Source of the DNA: Sphingopyxis sp. OAS728
GTDB taxonomy: Bacteria > Pseudomonadota > Alphaproteobacteria > Sphingomonadales > Sphingomonadaceae
Assembly: GCF_014873485.1 (NCBI RefSeq)
Contig: NZ_JADBDT010000001.1
Span: 4,458,501-4,522,500, forward strand
Length of the DNA: 64,000 nucleotides
Direction of reading: 5' to 3'
Below, in pieces: positions 43,274 to 52,765 of the stretch; the first letter of the stretch is position 1, and each line of letters opens with the position of its first letter. A model generated the notes under the pieces. It was not told where the DNA came from and did no database searches. It saw only the letters and a list, made by a program, of their open reading frames with translations. Position numbers and translations under genes: made by a program.

Positions 43274-45106
43274 CTACCAGCCACAACGTTCACCGGCATT
43301 TTCCTTATCGAGCCATTGCTTCAACGGCTGAAAATAGGCGAGCATGGCCCGCGGATCGGCATCGGACGAGCCGGTAAACATCTCCAGTGCCTCGGAATTC
43401 GGACTCGACCCACCGAGAGCCAGCGTCTTGCGCAATTTCTCGCCGACCTCTTTGTTGCCGTAAATCGAACAGCGATGAAGCGGGCCCTTCCACTTGGCGA
43501 TGCGGCAGGCGGCCTCGTGAAACTGATACTGGTAGAGGCGCGCCTTCAGATAGCTGATGTACGGCACATTTTCGGGAACATGATATTTGGCCCCCGCATC
43601 GAACCCGTCGTCGGGGCGCGGCCGCGGAGGAACCATTCCCTGATATTCGCCCACGAGCTTCCACCAGCTCCGGTTGTATTCGTCGGGGGATATCTTGCCC
43701 GCGAGCACGTTCCATCGCCATTTGTCGAGCGCGATGGCGAAGGGCAGGAGGGGTAACTTATCGAGCGCGATCTGGAGCAGCTGCCCGATATCGTCGCCTT
43801 CCGCGGCATCTCCCGGGAGGACGCCGATGGTCTTGTAATAGGCCGGCGATGTCGCGGAGAGGGCAATGAAGTCGCCGATACCTTCGTGGAATCCCTCGTC
43901 CGCGCCCCTGCGGAACAGGAAGGGCTGGTCGGCGTAGGAGAGGTTGTAGAAATCGTGCCCGAGCTCATGGTAGATCGTGGTGAACTGCGATCGGGTGACG
44001 CGAATGCACATCTTGATGCGCACGTCGGTTCCATTGTCGATTGTCCAGGCCGAAGGATTGCAGTCGACCGATCGGTCGCTCGGCTTTACGAATTGCGATG
44101 ATGTCCAGAAGCTCGCCGGCAGGGGATCGAAGCCAAGCGAAACGTAGAAATTCTCGGCCGTTTTGACCATTTGCTCCGGGTCATAATTCGCTTTCTGGAG
44201 GTAGACATCGATATCCGGCCGATCGAGTGGGCCCGGCTTTGCGATGTCGAACAGATTGCCCCAGTTCTGGCCCCACATATTGCCGAGCAGGTGGGCCCGA
44301 ATGGGGCCGGTGCGCGGTTGAACGGTCGGCCCGTATCGCTCTGAGAGCTTCTTGCGCATGAAGCAATGCAGCGCCGCGTAAAGAGGACGCAGCCTGTCCC
44401 AGTCGGCATCGATTTCCGCTTCGACCTGCGCTGGGCTGCGATCATAGCCCGATCGCCACAATTCGCCCATGTCCGCATAGCCAAGGTCGCGCGCGCCCTG
44501 GTTGGCGAGGGCCGCCATGGCGACATAGTCGGGCTTGAGCTTCTTCGCACTGTCGCGCCAACCTTCCCAGAGTTGTCGCGCCTCTTCGGGGTCACGTGTC
44601 TTTGCGAGCAGCGCTTCGGCATCTCCGAGCGAGAGCGTCTGCCCTTGGTAGACGAAGGATCCCGTCGCATACTGACCGCTCAGCGATGTCTGAAGCGCAG
44701 CCAGACGCGACGCCGCGCCCGCTTCCGCAGGAGGCGGAACGGTGGTCATGCGCTTGAGCACATCCAGCTTCCTCCGCTCGACAGGTGTGGCGGAAGCCTG
44801 GTCTAGGCTCGTGGCTTCCCTGGCGATGCGCAAGGTGAGGGTAGCGAGGCGCTCGCGGGCAAGGCTGCTGAGCCATTGGGTGTCGGGCGTAATATTCGTT
44901 GCATGGACCCAGTCCGCGCGGCTCGACTCCTGCGTGGCGGCATCGAGTTCTTCTTCTGCCTGTGCAAGAAAGGTGCCGATCGTTACCGGAGAGGCGAGGG
45001 GCGACTGCGTTTCCGCGCCGAAGACCGGATTTAAGGAACCTGCGAGCGCGAAAAACGCCAAGCAGCTGAGTGAAGTCAGCGCCTTGAGCGAGCCCTTCGT
45101 GGTCAT
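43274..45106 (-). CDS. Peptidase family M2 (ACE-like) metallopeptidase
   Basis: A 610-residue protein with a signal peptide (to about PVFGAE). The zinc site HELGH (380-384) is followed by the Glu ligand in GADEGFHEGIGDF, the mark of the angiotensin-converting-enzyme family of dipeptidyl carboxypeptidases. ATG 45106 has GGGAGG 8 bases upstream. It should release dipeptides from the C-terminus of oligopeptides in the periplasm, fitting a peptide-use cluster. Confidence 0.9.
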   Translation of the reverse strand: MTTKGSLKALTSLSCLAFFALAGSLNPVFGAETQSPLASPVTIGTFLAQAEEELDAATQESSRADWVHATNITPDTQWLSSLARERLATLTLRIAREATSLDQASATPVERRKLDVLKRMTTVPPPAEAGAASRLAALQTSLSGQYATGSFVYQGQTLSLGDAEALLAKTRDPEEARQLWEGWRDSAKKLKPDYVAMAALANQGARDLGYADMGELWRSGYDRSPAQVEAEIDADWDRLRPLYAALHCFMRKKLSERYGPTVQPRTGPIRAHLLGNMWGQNWGNLFDIAKPGPLDRPDIDVYLQKANYDPEQMVKTAENFYVSLGFDPLPASFWTSSQFVKPSDRSVDCNPSAWTIDNGTDVRIKMCIRVTRSQFTTIYHELGHDFYNLSYADQPFLFRRGADEGFHEGIGDFIALSATSPAYYKTIGVLPGDAAEGDDIGQLLQIALDKLPLLPFAIALDKWRWNVLAGKISPDEYNRSWWKLVGEYQGMVPPRPRPDDGFDAGAKYHVPENVPYISYLKARLYQYQFHEAACRIAKWKGPLHRCSIYGNKEVGEKLRKTLALGGSSPNSEALEMFTGSSDADPRAMLAYFQPLKQWLDKENAGERCGW

Positions 45107-45135
45107 ACGCGTTTTCCTCCCACCGCCCATAGCGA

Positions 45136-45170
45136 TTGGACGATATGTCCTAACAGTTGCCTATATGTCA
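45136..45170 (-). promoter_or_regulatory. Candidate operator before the M2 peptidase operon
   Basis: Two ATATGTC elements (45144-45149 as part of GGACGATATGTCC, and 45163-45169) lie 30-60 bases upstream of the peptidase start. The same TATGTCC core occurs before the divergent TonB receptor gene. Confidence 0.45.
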
Positions 45171-45215
45171 ATACCGGGACAAAGAGGAAATCGGATCACG
45201 AGAGGGTGTGCACCG

Positions 45216-45872
45216 CTATAGCGAGGACTTGCGATGATCTTGGGCAAAAGGAATGACGCCGTCGCCGTCCTTGGCCTCCGCCTCGGAGCCGACGCAAAGG
45301 ATCCTTGCGGGCCCGTCTCCAACATTGACGTAGGCATGGCCCACCTTGCTGTCGAAGAAGACGCTCTCGCCGGCCTTGAGGCGGAGCGGCGCGTAAATCT
45401 CGGTGTGAAGCTCGATCTCGCCTTCAAGAATATAGGCGAGTTCGTCGCCCTCGTGGCGGACGAACTCCTCGAACTCGTCGATGCTCCGCGCGTGAATATC
45501 CATGAGGACCGGCGTGAACCGCTTTCCTATGAGGTCATGCGCCAGATATTCATAGGTATAGACGCCTGCACCAATTTCGAAACCGTCGCCGCCGCGGTGG
45601 ACGCTGCGGCGCCCCGCGAACTGAGCCACCGGCTGCTTGGCCGGGCCGGATGTAAAGAGCCGGGATATGTCCACCGACAGCGCTTCCGCCAGTTGCACAA
45701 GCTTGTCATAAGTCAGCGAGCGCTGGCCATTCTCGATCTTCGAAAGGCTGGATACGGATAGGCCCGTCGCGGTTGCCATATCGGAAAGGCTCCAATTGCG
45801 CTCTTTCCGAATCGACCTCAGGGCAGACCCTAGGCTCGTTCGCTCGTTGTTGATGTTAGCGGCGGTGGCCAA
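45216..45872 (-). CDS. XRE-cupin transcriptional regulator
   Basis: A 218-residue protein with an Xre helix-turn-helix (LRSIRKERNWSLSDMATATGLSVSSLSKIENGQRSL in parts: SDMATATGLSVSSLSKIENG) and a C-terminal cupin (GDELAYILEGEIELHTE, LKAGESVFFDSKVGHAYVN). Such regulators sense an amino acid or its derivative through the cupin. A TTG start at 45872 is likely. It lies between the minus-strand catabolic operon and the TonB receptor, so it probably controls both. Confidence 0.88.
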   Translation of the reverse strand: MATAANINNERTSLGSALRSIRKERNWSLSDMATATGLSVSSLSKIENGQRSLTYDKLVQLAEALSVDISRLFTSGPAKQPVAQFAGRRSVHRGGDGFEIGAGVYTYEYLAHDLIGKRFTPVLMDIHARSIDEFEEFVRHEGDELAYILEGEIELHTEIYAPLRLKAGESVFFDSKVGHAYVNVGDGPARILCVGSEAEAKDGDGVIPFAQDHRKSSL

Positions 45873-46002
45873 ATCCTTGCTCCCTCGTCTAAGCGGCGCG
45901 TGAATCCGTGCGCGGCCAACACTCTGTCCACAAAACAGCGCCCGGACAATTCGCTAGAATGTATAGGTTTCCACCTCGTTTAGACAAGGTGTTTCGTCAA
46001 AA

Positions 46003-46033
46003 TATGTCCAATATGGAAAATTCACTGGACATA
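46003..46033. promoter_or_regulatory. Candidate operator before the TonB receptor
   Basis: A perfect 8-bp inverted repeat, TATGTCCA (46003-46010) and TGGACATA (46026-46033), spaced by 15 bases, 51 bases before the receptor start. The XRE-cupin protein is the likely binder. Confidence 0.5.
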
Positions 46034-46083
46034 ATGTCACATTTTTGACAGGAGTCGCCGCGAACACGATGGGAGGTTTCGTG

Positions 46084-48333
46084 ATGACCAAGATTGCAAG
46101 CTCAGTTCGGATTTTTGCCGCCTCGCGGAGGCCTCGCCTGTCGACCGCCCTGTTGCTCGCGTCGGGAGCGAGCCTTGCGGCGATGGTCCCCGGCGCAGCC
46201 TACGCCCAGGCCGCGCCTGAGGCGCCGGCAGCGGACTCGGCCGAATTTCAGGACTCGAACGATATCGTCGTGACCGCCTCGAAGCGGAACGAAAACCTCT
46301 CGAATGTCGGGTCGTCGATCACCGCCCTCAGCGGCGATCGATTGTCGGAACTTGGCATCTCGTCCTTTCAGGATTTCTCGCGCCTGACCCCCGGCCTGTC
46401 ATTTCAGGCTGTGGCACCGGGCCGCACCCAGATCAGCATTCGCGGCATCAACGTCGGGACGACGCAACCGAGCAGCTCGGTCGCCCAATATCTCGATGAG
46501 ACCCCCATCACCGCAGCTGCGACAGCTGCGCTGGCGGGTGAGCTCAATCCCGATCTCGACCCGTTTGACATGAGCCGGATTGAAGTTCTCAAAGGTCCTC
46601 AGGGAACGCTCTACGGCGCTAATGCGCTCGGCGGCGTGATCAAATATGTCACCAATGCTCCCGATTTCGGGGGCTTCGCTGCCGCGGTAGAGGCGAGCGT
46701 CGGTTCGGTCCACAAGGGTGGCACGGACTACTCCGGGAAGGCGATGGTGAATGTGCCGATCGCCGACTGGGCCGCCCTTCGCGTCGTGGGCAATTATCGC
46801 AAGGATGCCGGATTCATCGACAATGTGGCCCTCGGCGACGACGACGTGAACTTCGCCAAGAACCGCGGCGGCCGCGCCACCCTCGAGTTGCGGCCGGTCG
46901 ACGATCTCGTGATCAAGCTCAGCGCATTCACGCAGCGACTAAACGTCGGCGGTGAGTCCTCGGTCGATGCGATCCGAAATACACTCACGCCGGCCTTCGG
47001 CGACCTCACGCAGTCGCGCCCGCTCCCCGAGTTCATCCGCGATCGCTTCAATCTCTACAATGCGACGATCAGCTACGATTTCGGCTTCGCTACCCTGTTC
47101 TCGACATCGAGCTGGACGGATCAGAAATATCGGCGGGCTTCGAACGGTCCGTCCTTCACGGCAGGTACACGGATTTCGTCGGAAGGTGCGGGCGAGAACA
47201 AGAAGTTCGTGCAGGAAATCCGCCTGCAGTCCGAGAGTGCTGACCAGCATGGTTTCGAATGGCAGCTCGGCGCCTATTATACGAACGAGCGGTACAATCG
47301 CACGTCGACCGACTTTATCGTCGACCTTAACACGCAGGCCACGACGGTCGACTTCTTCAGCGGCACGATCGCAAAATATGAGGAAAAGGCTGCCTTCGCC
47401 AACGCGACCTACTATTTCGGACCGAGCTTCGACATCGCTGCCGGTGTCCGCTACAGCGAAAACAAGCAGGACGGGCAGGGCTATGGTGGCGACGGCCAGT
47501 TCAACGGCCGGATGGGCTCATCACGCGACGATGCGATCACCTGGACCGTCACCGGCCGCTACCATCCGACCGAAGATGTGATGCTCTACGGGAACGTCTC
47601 GCGCGGCTATCGCGCCGGCGGCCCGAATTTCTTCCGGGTCGGGCAAGTCATCCCGTTCGAGTTCGAGCCCGAGGAACTGACCAATTACGAGCTCGGGTTG
47701 AAGGCGAGCACCGCGGACAACAGGCTGCATTTCAACCTTGCCGGCTTCTATATAAAATGGTCGTCGATCCAGCTGCCGCTGATCGTCGACTTCCAGACAT
47801 TCCGCGGCAACAATGGCAAAGCGGAGAGCAAGGGCTTCGAAGCATCGGCGAGCTATACGCCGATCGATGGCCTGACCTTCGCGGGGACGCTCGCCTATAC
47901 AGACGCGAGCATCACCACCGACGAGCGCGCCGGTGTCGGTGCCGCGCCCGGCGAGCGCATGGCGGGTACGCCGCGTTGGAGCGGCTCGCTGACTGCCGAT
48001 TATGAATGGGCTCTTAGCAGCAACCTCGACGGTTTCGTCGGAAGCACCTTCACGGGCAGCTCTAATCGACCGAACAGCTATATCGCCAGCGTCAACACCC
48101 CCTATGTGCTGATCCCCGGCTTTACGACGCTCGCGCTTCGCGCCGGTGTCAAAACCGACACGGCGACATTCACGCTTGCGGTCGATAACCTCTTCGACAA
48201 GCGCGGAATCACCGATGACTATACGTTCCCCCGCTTTTACGGCGAGACCTTCGGCGGTCTGGGCACCTACTATGACAATTTGGGAACGATCCGGCCTCGC
48301 ACGATCAAGGCCACCGTCAGCCTGAAGATCTAG
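46084..48333 (+). CDS. TonB-dependent receptor of the hydroxyproline-type cluster
   Basis: A 749-residue receptor without an STN domain. A signal peptide ends at about AAYAQ; the plug (DIVVTASKRNENLSNVGSSITALSG in parts: IVVTASKRNENL; IEVLKGPQGTLYGANALGGVI) and barrel follow, ending with a TonB-barrel motif and the terminal LKI. GGGAGG lies 8-13 bases before ATG 46084. It likely imports the peptide or small molecule degraded by the operon on the other strand; it has no FecR or sigma partner. Confidence 0.9.
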   Translation: MTKIASSVRIFAASRRPRLSTALLLASGASLAAMVPGAAYAQAAPEAPAADSAEFQDSNDIVVTASKRNENLSNVGSSITALSGDRLSELGISSFQDFSRLTPGLSFQAVAPGRTQISIRGINVGTTQPSSSVAQYLDETPITAAATAALAGELNPDLDPFDMSRIEVLKGPQGTLYGANALGGVIKYVTNAPDFGGFAAAVEASVGSVHKGGTDYSGKAMVNVPIADWAALRVVGNYRKDAGFIDNVALGDDDVNFAKNRGGRATLELRPVDDLVIKLSAFTQRLNVGGESSVDAIRNTLTPAFGDLTQSRPLPEFIRDRFNLYNATISYDFGFATLFSTSSWTDQKYRRASNGPSFTAGTRISSEGAGENKKFVQEIRLQSESADQHGFEWQLGAYYTNERYNRTSTDFIVDLNTQATTVDFFSGTIAKYEEKAAFANATYYFGPSFDIAAGVRYSENKQDGQGYGGDGQFNGRMGSSRDDAITWTVTGRYHPTEDVMLYGNVSRGYRAGGPNFFRVGQVIPFEFEPEELTNYELGLKASTADNRLHFNLAGFYIKWSSIQLPLIVDFQTFRGNNGKAESKGFEASASYTPIDGLTFAGTLAYTDASITTDERAGVGAAPGERMAGTPRWSGSLTADYEWALSSNLDGFVGSTFTGSSNRPNSYIASVNTPYVLIPGFTTLALRAGVKTDTATFTLAVDNLFDKRGITDDYTFPRFYGETFGGLGTYYDNLGTIRPRTIKATVSLKI

Positions 48334-48382
48334 CTTCGGGCCGACGAGGCAGGGCATGATGTGAAAAGGGGAGGCGGAGAGC

Positions 48383-49336
48383 TTGCTTCATCTGGGTGCA
48401 GGCCAGCTCGGCCAAATTTTCCAGCGGATCGATCTGGTGGAACTGTTGGTAGAGGCGTTCAAGACGGCGGAGAAACCTCCCCTTCGGCAACGAATCGGCA
48501 CGTCGGGAGGCGGGGAGCTTCTCGTCATGCCGGCCTTCTCCGACGGGTTCTCGGGCGTGAAGATCCTGACTGTCACGCCCGAGAACAGCGGAACAGGGCG
48601 CCCGCCGATCCAGGGTCTCTTTGCTCTCTTCGATACCGCAACCGGCGCGCCGCTCGCGACTTTCGATGCAGAAGCGCTGACGGGCTATCGCACTGCCGCC
48701 GTTTCGGCGATGGCTGCCAGCAGGCTCGCCAGAGCGGACGCCACCAAACTTGCGCTCTTGGGATCGGGTCATCTGATTCCCTATCTCGCATCTTCCCATG
48801 CTTCGGTTCGGCCTATCGGCGAGGTCAAAGTCTGGGCACGCAACGCCGAGCGAGGCGAGCGGGCTGTCGAGTGCATTCGGAGCAGACTTCCGAATGTCGA
48901 AACCAGTTTTGTGACAGATATCGAGGCCGCCGTCGGGTGGGCCGACATCGTGTGCTCGGCCACACGATCAACTGTTCCCCTGATCCTCGGGAGCTGGCTT
49001 CGCGAGGGCGCTCACGTCGATCTGGTGGGCGGATATCGTCCCGATATGCGCGAAATCGACGCCGATGGAGTGGCGACGTCGCGTGTCTTCGTTGACACGG
49101 TTGAAGGAGTTCTGGCGGAGGCGGGCGATCTGATCGTGCCTTTGCGCGAAGGCCGGATCACCAACGATGCGATTTTGGGCGATTTGGCCGATCTGGCTTC
49201 CTCTCCTCTTCACCGTCAAGGGGAGTATGAAGTTACCCTATTTAAGTCGGTCGGCACTGCTGCCGCGGATCTGGTGGTCGCTGCAGCAGCTTGGACGGCC
49301 TATCGCGACGCTTCGCTAAGAACGCTCGCGCAGTAA
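48383..49336 (+). CDS. Ornithine cyclodeaminase / mu-crystallin family enzyme (possible 1-pyrroline-2-carboxylate reductase)
   Basis: A 317-residue protein with the NAD(P)-binding fold of the family (LALLGSGHLIPYL, VKVWARNAERGERAVE, ADIVCSATRSTVPL). A TTG start follows GGGGAGG by 8 bases. Family members include true ornithine cyclodeaminases and reductases that turn 1-pyrroline-2-carboxylate into L-proline. Because aconitase X lies in the same cluster, the reductase role is more likely: cis-3-hydroxyproline to pyrroline-2-carboxylate to proline. It follows the TonB receptor by 49 bases. Confidence 0.82.
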   Translation: MLHLGAGQLGQIFQRIDLVELLVEAFKTAEKPPLRQRIGTSGGGELLVMPAFSDGFSGVKILTVTPENSGTGRPPIQGLFALFDTATGAPLATFDAEALTGYRTAAVSAMAASRLARADATKLALLGSGHLIPYLASSHASVRPIGEVKVWARNAERGERAVECIRSRLPNVETSFVTDIEAAVGWADIVCSATRSTVPLILGSWLREGAHVDLVGGYRPDMREIDADGVATSRVFVDTVEGVLAEAGDLIVPLREGRITNDAILGDLADLASSPLHRQGEYEVTLFKSVGTAAADLVVAAAAWTAYRDASLRTLAQ

Positions 49337-49614
49337 TCTCGAATCCAGCGTAGCGGCTGAGAGGGCAGCTATTCCCTCGATCGGGACCGAAAGCGGACAG
49401 TCGACTATCGGCCAGTTTTGGCACTGAGGTCGAGCTGGGATTTGAGTGAGAGTGTTGAACGGCAGTCGGTCCGCTCCGTTTGCGCACCGTTGATCGATGC
49501 GGTGAAAATATGCGCCAGATCGGATCAAATAGCTGATCACGATAGCAGGGCTTTAATCCGGCGCTAATTGGTTCGGAATATCAGCCGCCGACAGTTTTTG
49601 TCGGGGGACGAACA

Positions 49615-50814
49615 ATGAAGCGGGTAGTATTTATAATCGCGTTGCTTGGAATATCGACGACCATCGCTCAAGGCGCCATGGCAAAAGAGAAATTTCTCAT
49701 CCAGCCAGTTCAGGTCGGGAACGAGACCGTCCGCTATGATCAGGGCGTCGCGACGGTCGAGCTTTTCAATCGACAAGGCTCAGTCCAGATCCAGCCCATG
49801 CCGGTCGATCACGGAAGTCTGGCCTTCTTCGTCGGCGTTTACAATGCCGGCCAGCTACCCGCCAATATCGACATCACCAATTTCTCTATTAACGCCGGTG
49901 GGCAGCCTCTCGCCATCTTTTCGCGACAAGACCTCGAGAAGAAGGCGAAGAACCGTGCGATGTGGACGCAGATCGGCATCGCCGCGCTCGGTGGCCTCGC
50001 GGCGGCGGGCGCTGCCAGCCAGCGTGACACCTATCACAGCAGTTTTTACACGCCGCGCGGATCCTATCATGGATATTACAGTGCCCCGAGCGCCTACGGG
50101 CAAATCCAGGCGGCCGCCATCACCGCCGGAACGGGCTACGCGATCTACAATGTCCAGCAACGCCTCGATCAAACGCGCCGCGAACTGGCGAACAGCGTCG
50201 TGCAGCTTTCGACCATCGATCCGGATCGGAGCTATGGCGGGAAGATTGTGTTGGCGAAAATCAAGGACAAGACGCTTCCCAAGATCGTGACGATCAATCT
50301 CGACTGGAACGGCGAGCGCTATCCCTTTTCTTTTCGGCTCGTGAAACCGGGAACGCCAGCTCCGATCTATACCAACCTTGCTCCCGTCGCACAGGAACCG
50401 CCTGTTGATGGGGTGTCTGGCGGCGCTGTGAGTGCGGGAGCAGTTGTCGAAACGGGCTCGGCAATATCGGCGACAGGTGCAAGCGCGCCAGTACAGATTT
50501 CACCGGTGGATCTCGATGCGGAATTGGCAAGCGCCGCGCGAACCATGAAAACCCCGATTTCCTTTATGGAGAAAACGACTGTCTCCAAGGTTCGGGCTGA
50601 CGGAAACAGCCTCGTCATGACCGCCCTGGTGGATCAGAAGGGCGCCGCCGTGACAGAAAACGGCCGGCGACAGATCATCCGCAGGATTTGCGAGACAAAT
50701 CCCGCGCTTCTGAAGGCGGGGGCGACAGTCCGCATAGATTTGTTCGAAGGGTTAAACGCGCGCGGCCCGGCATTCGATTCGGTGGCGGCGACACGCAAAG
50801 ACTGCTCAATCTGA
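49615..50814 (+). CDS. Exported protein of unknown function
   Basis: A 399-residue protein with a signal peptide (MKRVVFIIALLGISTTIAQGAMA). The N-terminal 80 residues look like an immunoglobulin-type beta domain (LAFFVGVYNAGQLPANIDITNFSINAG); a Gly/Ala hydrophobic stretch (IGIAALGGLAAAGAA) and a Tyr-rich patch follow. A second beta domain (KIVLAKIKDKTLPKIVTINLDW) may come next, and a C-terminal part ends DCSI. No named family. GGGGGACG precedes the ATG. Confidence 0.65.
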   Translation: MKRVVFIIALLGISTTIAQGAMAKEKFLIQPVQVGNETVRYDQGVATVELFNRQGSVQIQPMPVDHGSLAFFVGVYNAGQLPANIDITNFSINAGGQPLAIFSRQDLEKKAKNRAMWTQIGIAALGGLAAAGAASQRDTYHSSFYTPRGSYHGYYSAPSAYGQIQAAAITAGTGYAIYNVQQRLDQTRRELANSVVQLSTIDPDRSYGGKIVLAKIKDKTLPKIVTINLDWNGERYPFSFRLVKPGTPAPIYTNLAPVAQEPPVDGVSGGAVSAGAVVETGSAISATGASAPVQISPVDLDAELASAARTMKTPISFMEKTTVSKVRADGNSLVMTALVDQKGAAVTENGRRQIIRRICETNPALLKAGATVRIDLFEGLNARGPAFDSVAATRKDCSI

Positions 50815-50833
50815 CCTGGCTGCTCATAAGACC

Positions 50834-51130
50834 ATGCTAAAAATGATCTTCTTCATCGCGGCTCTATTGCCCTTGGCCGCCGGGGCCCACCCCGGCGGGC
50901 TCGCTGCCGATGGTTGTCACAATGATCGGAAAAACGGCGGCCGCCATTGCCATCGGTCTCCAGGGCAGGGTGCTCCGCCCGCCGAGCGCCGCCAGCGCCT
51001 GTCAGGCGGGAGCGCCTATTACGCGAACTGTACCGCCGCGCGCGCTGCTGGCGCAGCGCCCGTCAGACGCGGCGATCCGGGCTATGCCCGACATCTTGAT
51101 CGCGACAGTGATGGGGTAGGTTGCGAGTAA
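50834..51130 (+). CDS. Small secreted protein with YHYH-like and Excalibur-type ends
   Basis: A 98-residue protein with a signal peptide (to AAGAH). GCHNDRKNGGRHCHR is a His/Cys motif seen with YHYH-like proteins; the end YYANCTAARAAGAAP then DRDSDGVGCE is an Excalibur calcium-binding motif (DxDxDGxxCE). It starts 19 bases after the previous gene, so it is probably co-transcribed. Confidence 0.75.
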   Translation: MLKMIFFIAALLPLAAGAHPGGLAADGCHNDRKNGGRHCHRSPGQGAPPAERRQRLSGGSAYYANCTAARAAGAAPVRRGDPGYARHLDRDSDGVGCE

Positions 51131-51234
51131 TAGTATGGACGTAGTCGAAGGGGAGCGGCCGCTTTTGCGACTTGGCTGCAAAAAGTTGACGTTCCGCTCT
51201 CGGCCAGCTCCAGCAGCTATGTTACCCCGACGCC

Positions 51235-51345
51235 TCAGAAAAATCGCATCACGATCATGAGGGCGATGATGCTGCCTGTTGCCAATCCGATTAGCGTTCC
51301 AGCAGCGATGCCGCGATTGAGAATCCGGCGTTCCACCTTGTTCAT
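51235..51345 (-). CDS. 36-residue membrane protein
   Basis: MNKVERRILNRG is followed by one membrane segment (IAAGTLIGLATGSIIALMIVM) and ends RFF. The very good ribosome binding site AAGGAGA, 8 bases upstream, makes it likely to be translated. Function unknown. Confidence 0.5.
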   Translation of the reverse strand: MNKVERRILNRGIAAGTLIGLATGSIIALMIVMRFF

Positions 51346-51762
51346 TTCCCGTCTCCTTTCCAAGCATTTTTCCACAAGCAACGCGGGTCGGCAACGGGTT
51401 GTTTCAAGTCTACCAACCAAGAAGGTTGACGAAGGTCCGCTACCGCGAAATGAATCCTGAATCCTGAAGCCTGCCCGACCGAAATCGGCCAAAGTTAGCG
51501 ATGGCATCTGCTGGCGAGATCGCGAGCGGCCTCACCGTTCAGAATGGGGTGGAAAGCGGAACAGCCAGTTTTGGCCAAGGCGCCGGCTTGCGAAGCAACG
51601 CATCTGCCGCGGTGGGCTCTGCGCAGTTCAATCAACGGCGAAGACGATCTGTGCCAGCCTTGATCGGCCACCGCGAGAAACTCCCGACTATTGTAAGGTT
51701 TGCGTGATCCGTGGCATTGAACCATTCCGGGTATGCGGTGCAAAGCTAGAAAGAGAGTCCCT
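51346..51762. other. Gene-free stretch with repeat remnants
   Basis: Contains degraded copies of the intergenic repeat family (around 51475-51500 CGACCGAAATCGGCCA, and 51542-51580 GGAAAGCGGAACAGCC). No coding frame is convincing. Confidence 0.45.
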
Positions 51763-52164
51763 ATGCAGTTGGCTAAGCGGGGATGGGCGTTTGCTCGAAT
51801 ATTGCTCGGCTTGTTCTTTATATATGCCCCTTTGATGGTGATTATCCAGTTCGATGGGCAGAATCCGCCCGAGACGGTGGCGGCGGCAAGCGACTTCGCG
51901 TTGGCCCTGGACAGGACCGGGTTCATGAACCCACTTATCATCGCGACAATGCTGGCGGGCGGCGTCGCGTTGTTGTTCCAACGCAGCGCGCCGATGGGCT
52001 TGATCCTGCTTGGTCCGTCAATTGTTGTTATTGCAGGTTTTCATTGGTTCCTGACCGGCAAGTTCGTGTGGGGTAGCGTCTGGCCTATATGGTTCTCTCT
52101 ACTGGTCTGGCACAATCGGCGTATCTTTGCCCGGCTTTGGAATCCAGATCAGCGGCAACCCTAG
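51763..52164 (+). CDS. Small membrane protein
   Basis: A 133-residue protein with three or four membrane segments (ARILLGLFFIYAPLMVIIQF, PLIIATMLAGGVALLF, GLILLGPSIVVIAGFHWFL, GSVWPIWFSLLVW). AAAGAGAG precedes ATG 51763. Unknown function. Confidence 0.6.
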   Translation: MQLAKRGWAFARILLGLFFIYAPLMVIIQFDGQNPPETVAAASDFALALDRTGFMNPLIIATMLAGGVALLFQRSAPMGLILLGPSIVVIAGFHWFLTGKFVWGSVWPIWFSLLVWHNRRIFARLWNPDQRQP

Positions 52165-52273
52165 CCACCCAACGCGGAAAAGAATGTCCGCCGGAGCGAT
52201 GCCGGTCCTTACATCAAGATCGGCAGCGAATGGCCGAAACGGGGTGGAAAGCGGGCCATGACCCCCGTAAGCA

Positions 52274-52555
52274 ATGCCGATGTTTGTGATCGAAGATGAA
52301 TGGCACGCGGAGTGGATCGGCGAATTTTCCAGCCGCGATGAAGCGATTGAAGAACTCAAGCGCTTGGCCGAGCTATCTTGGGATCAAAAGCCGAACCTGT
52401 GCCCGTGCACGAGTTGGCGAACCTGCGGTCGGCGTTATCATCTGGTTGAGTTTGATACAGCTGGCGAACCGTGGCGCAGCCTCAGCGATGAGGCAATTCT
52501 TGAGGTTTCAGCCAAAGAAACCGCGTGGCTCCAGAATACGGATGTGAAAGGGTAA
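52274..52555 (+). CDS. Small hypothetical protein
   Basis: A 93-residue protein (FVIEDEWHAEWIGEFSSRDEA, CPCTSWRTCGRRYHLVEFD). The Cys-x-Cys and Cys in the centre might bind metal. Widespread as a short conserved protein; no function known. The repeat copy C starts 47 bases downstream. Confidence 0.55.
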   Translation: MPMFVIEDEWHAEWIGEFSSRDEAIEELKRLAELSWDQKPNLCPCTSWRTCGRRYHLVEFDTAGEPWRSLSDEAILEVSAKETAWLQNTDVKG

Positions 52556-52601
52556 CGTCCGCAATCGGTCGATTCCGGTCGCGGCAAAGCTGCGCGCCGC
52601 T

Positions 52602-52655
52602 AACGTCCGCTTCTCTCAATTTTGGCCTTAAGGCTGCCCGTCCGCGGTCGGCCAG
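52602..52655 (+). repeat. Intergenic repeat copy C
   Basis: Begins AACGTCCGCTTCTCTC and ends GTCCGCGGTCGGCCAG. A second partial start (AACGTCCGCAATCGG) lies at 52553. Same family as the copies around 37 and 53 kb. Confidence 0.7.
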
Positions 52656-52765
52656 AGTCGGCGGTCTCGGCGACTGGCGTGACGGCTGGTGCCTCCAATG
52701 GCAGTAATGGGGTGGATTGCTAAACGACCGGTTTTGAGGAATTATCGCCTGATACGGGAGGCGTC

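Noticed and set aside
41246..43756. An 836-residue plus-strand frame opposite the esterase and TauE/SafE genes
   Set aside because: It is highly charged and low-complexity, and crosses three well-supported genes on the other strand.
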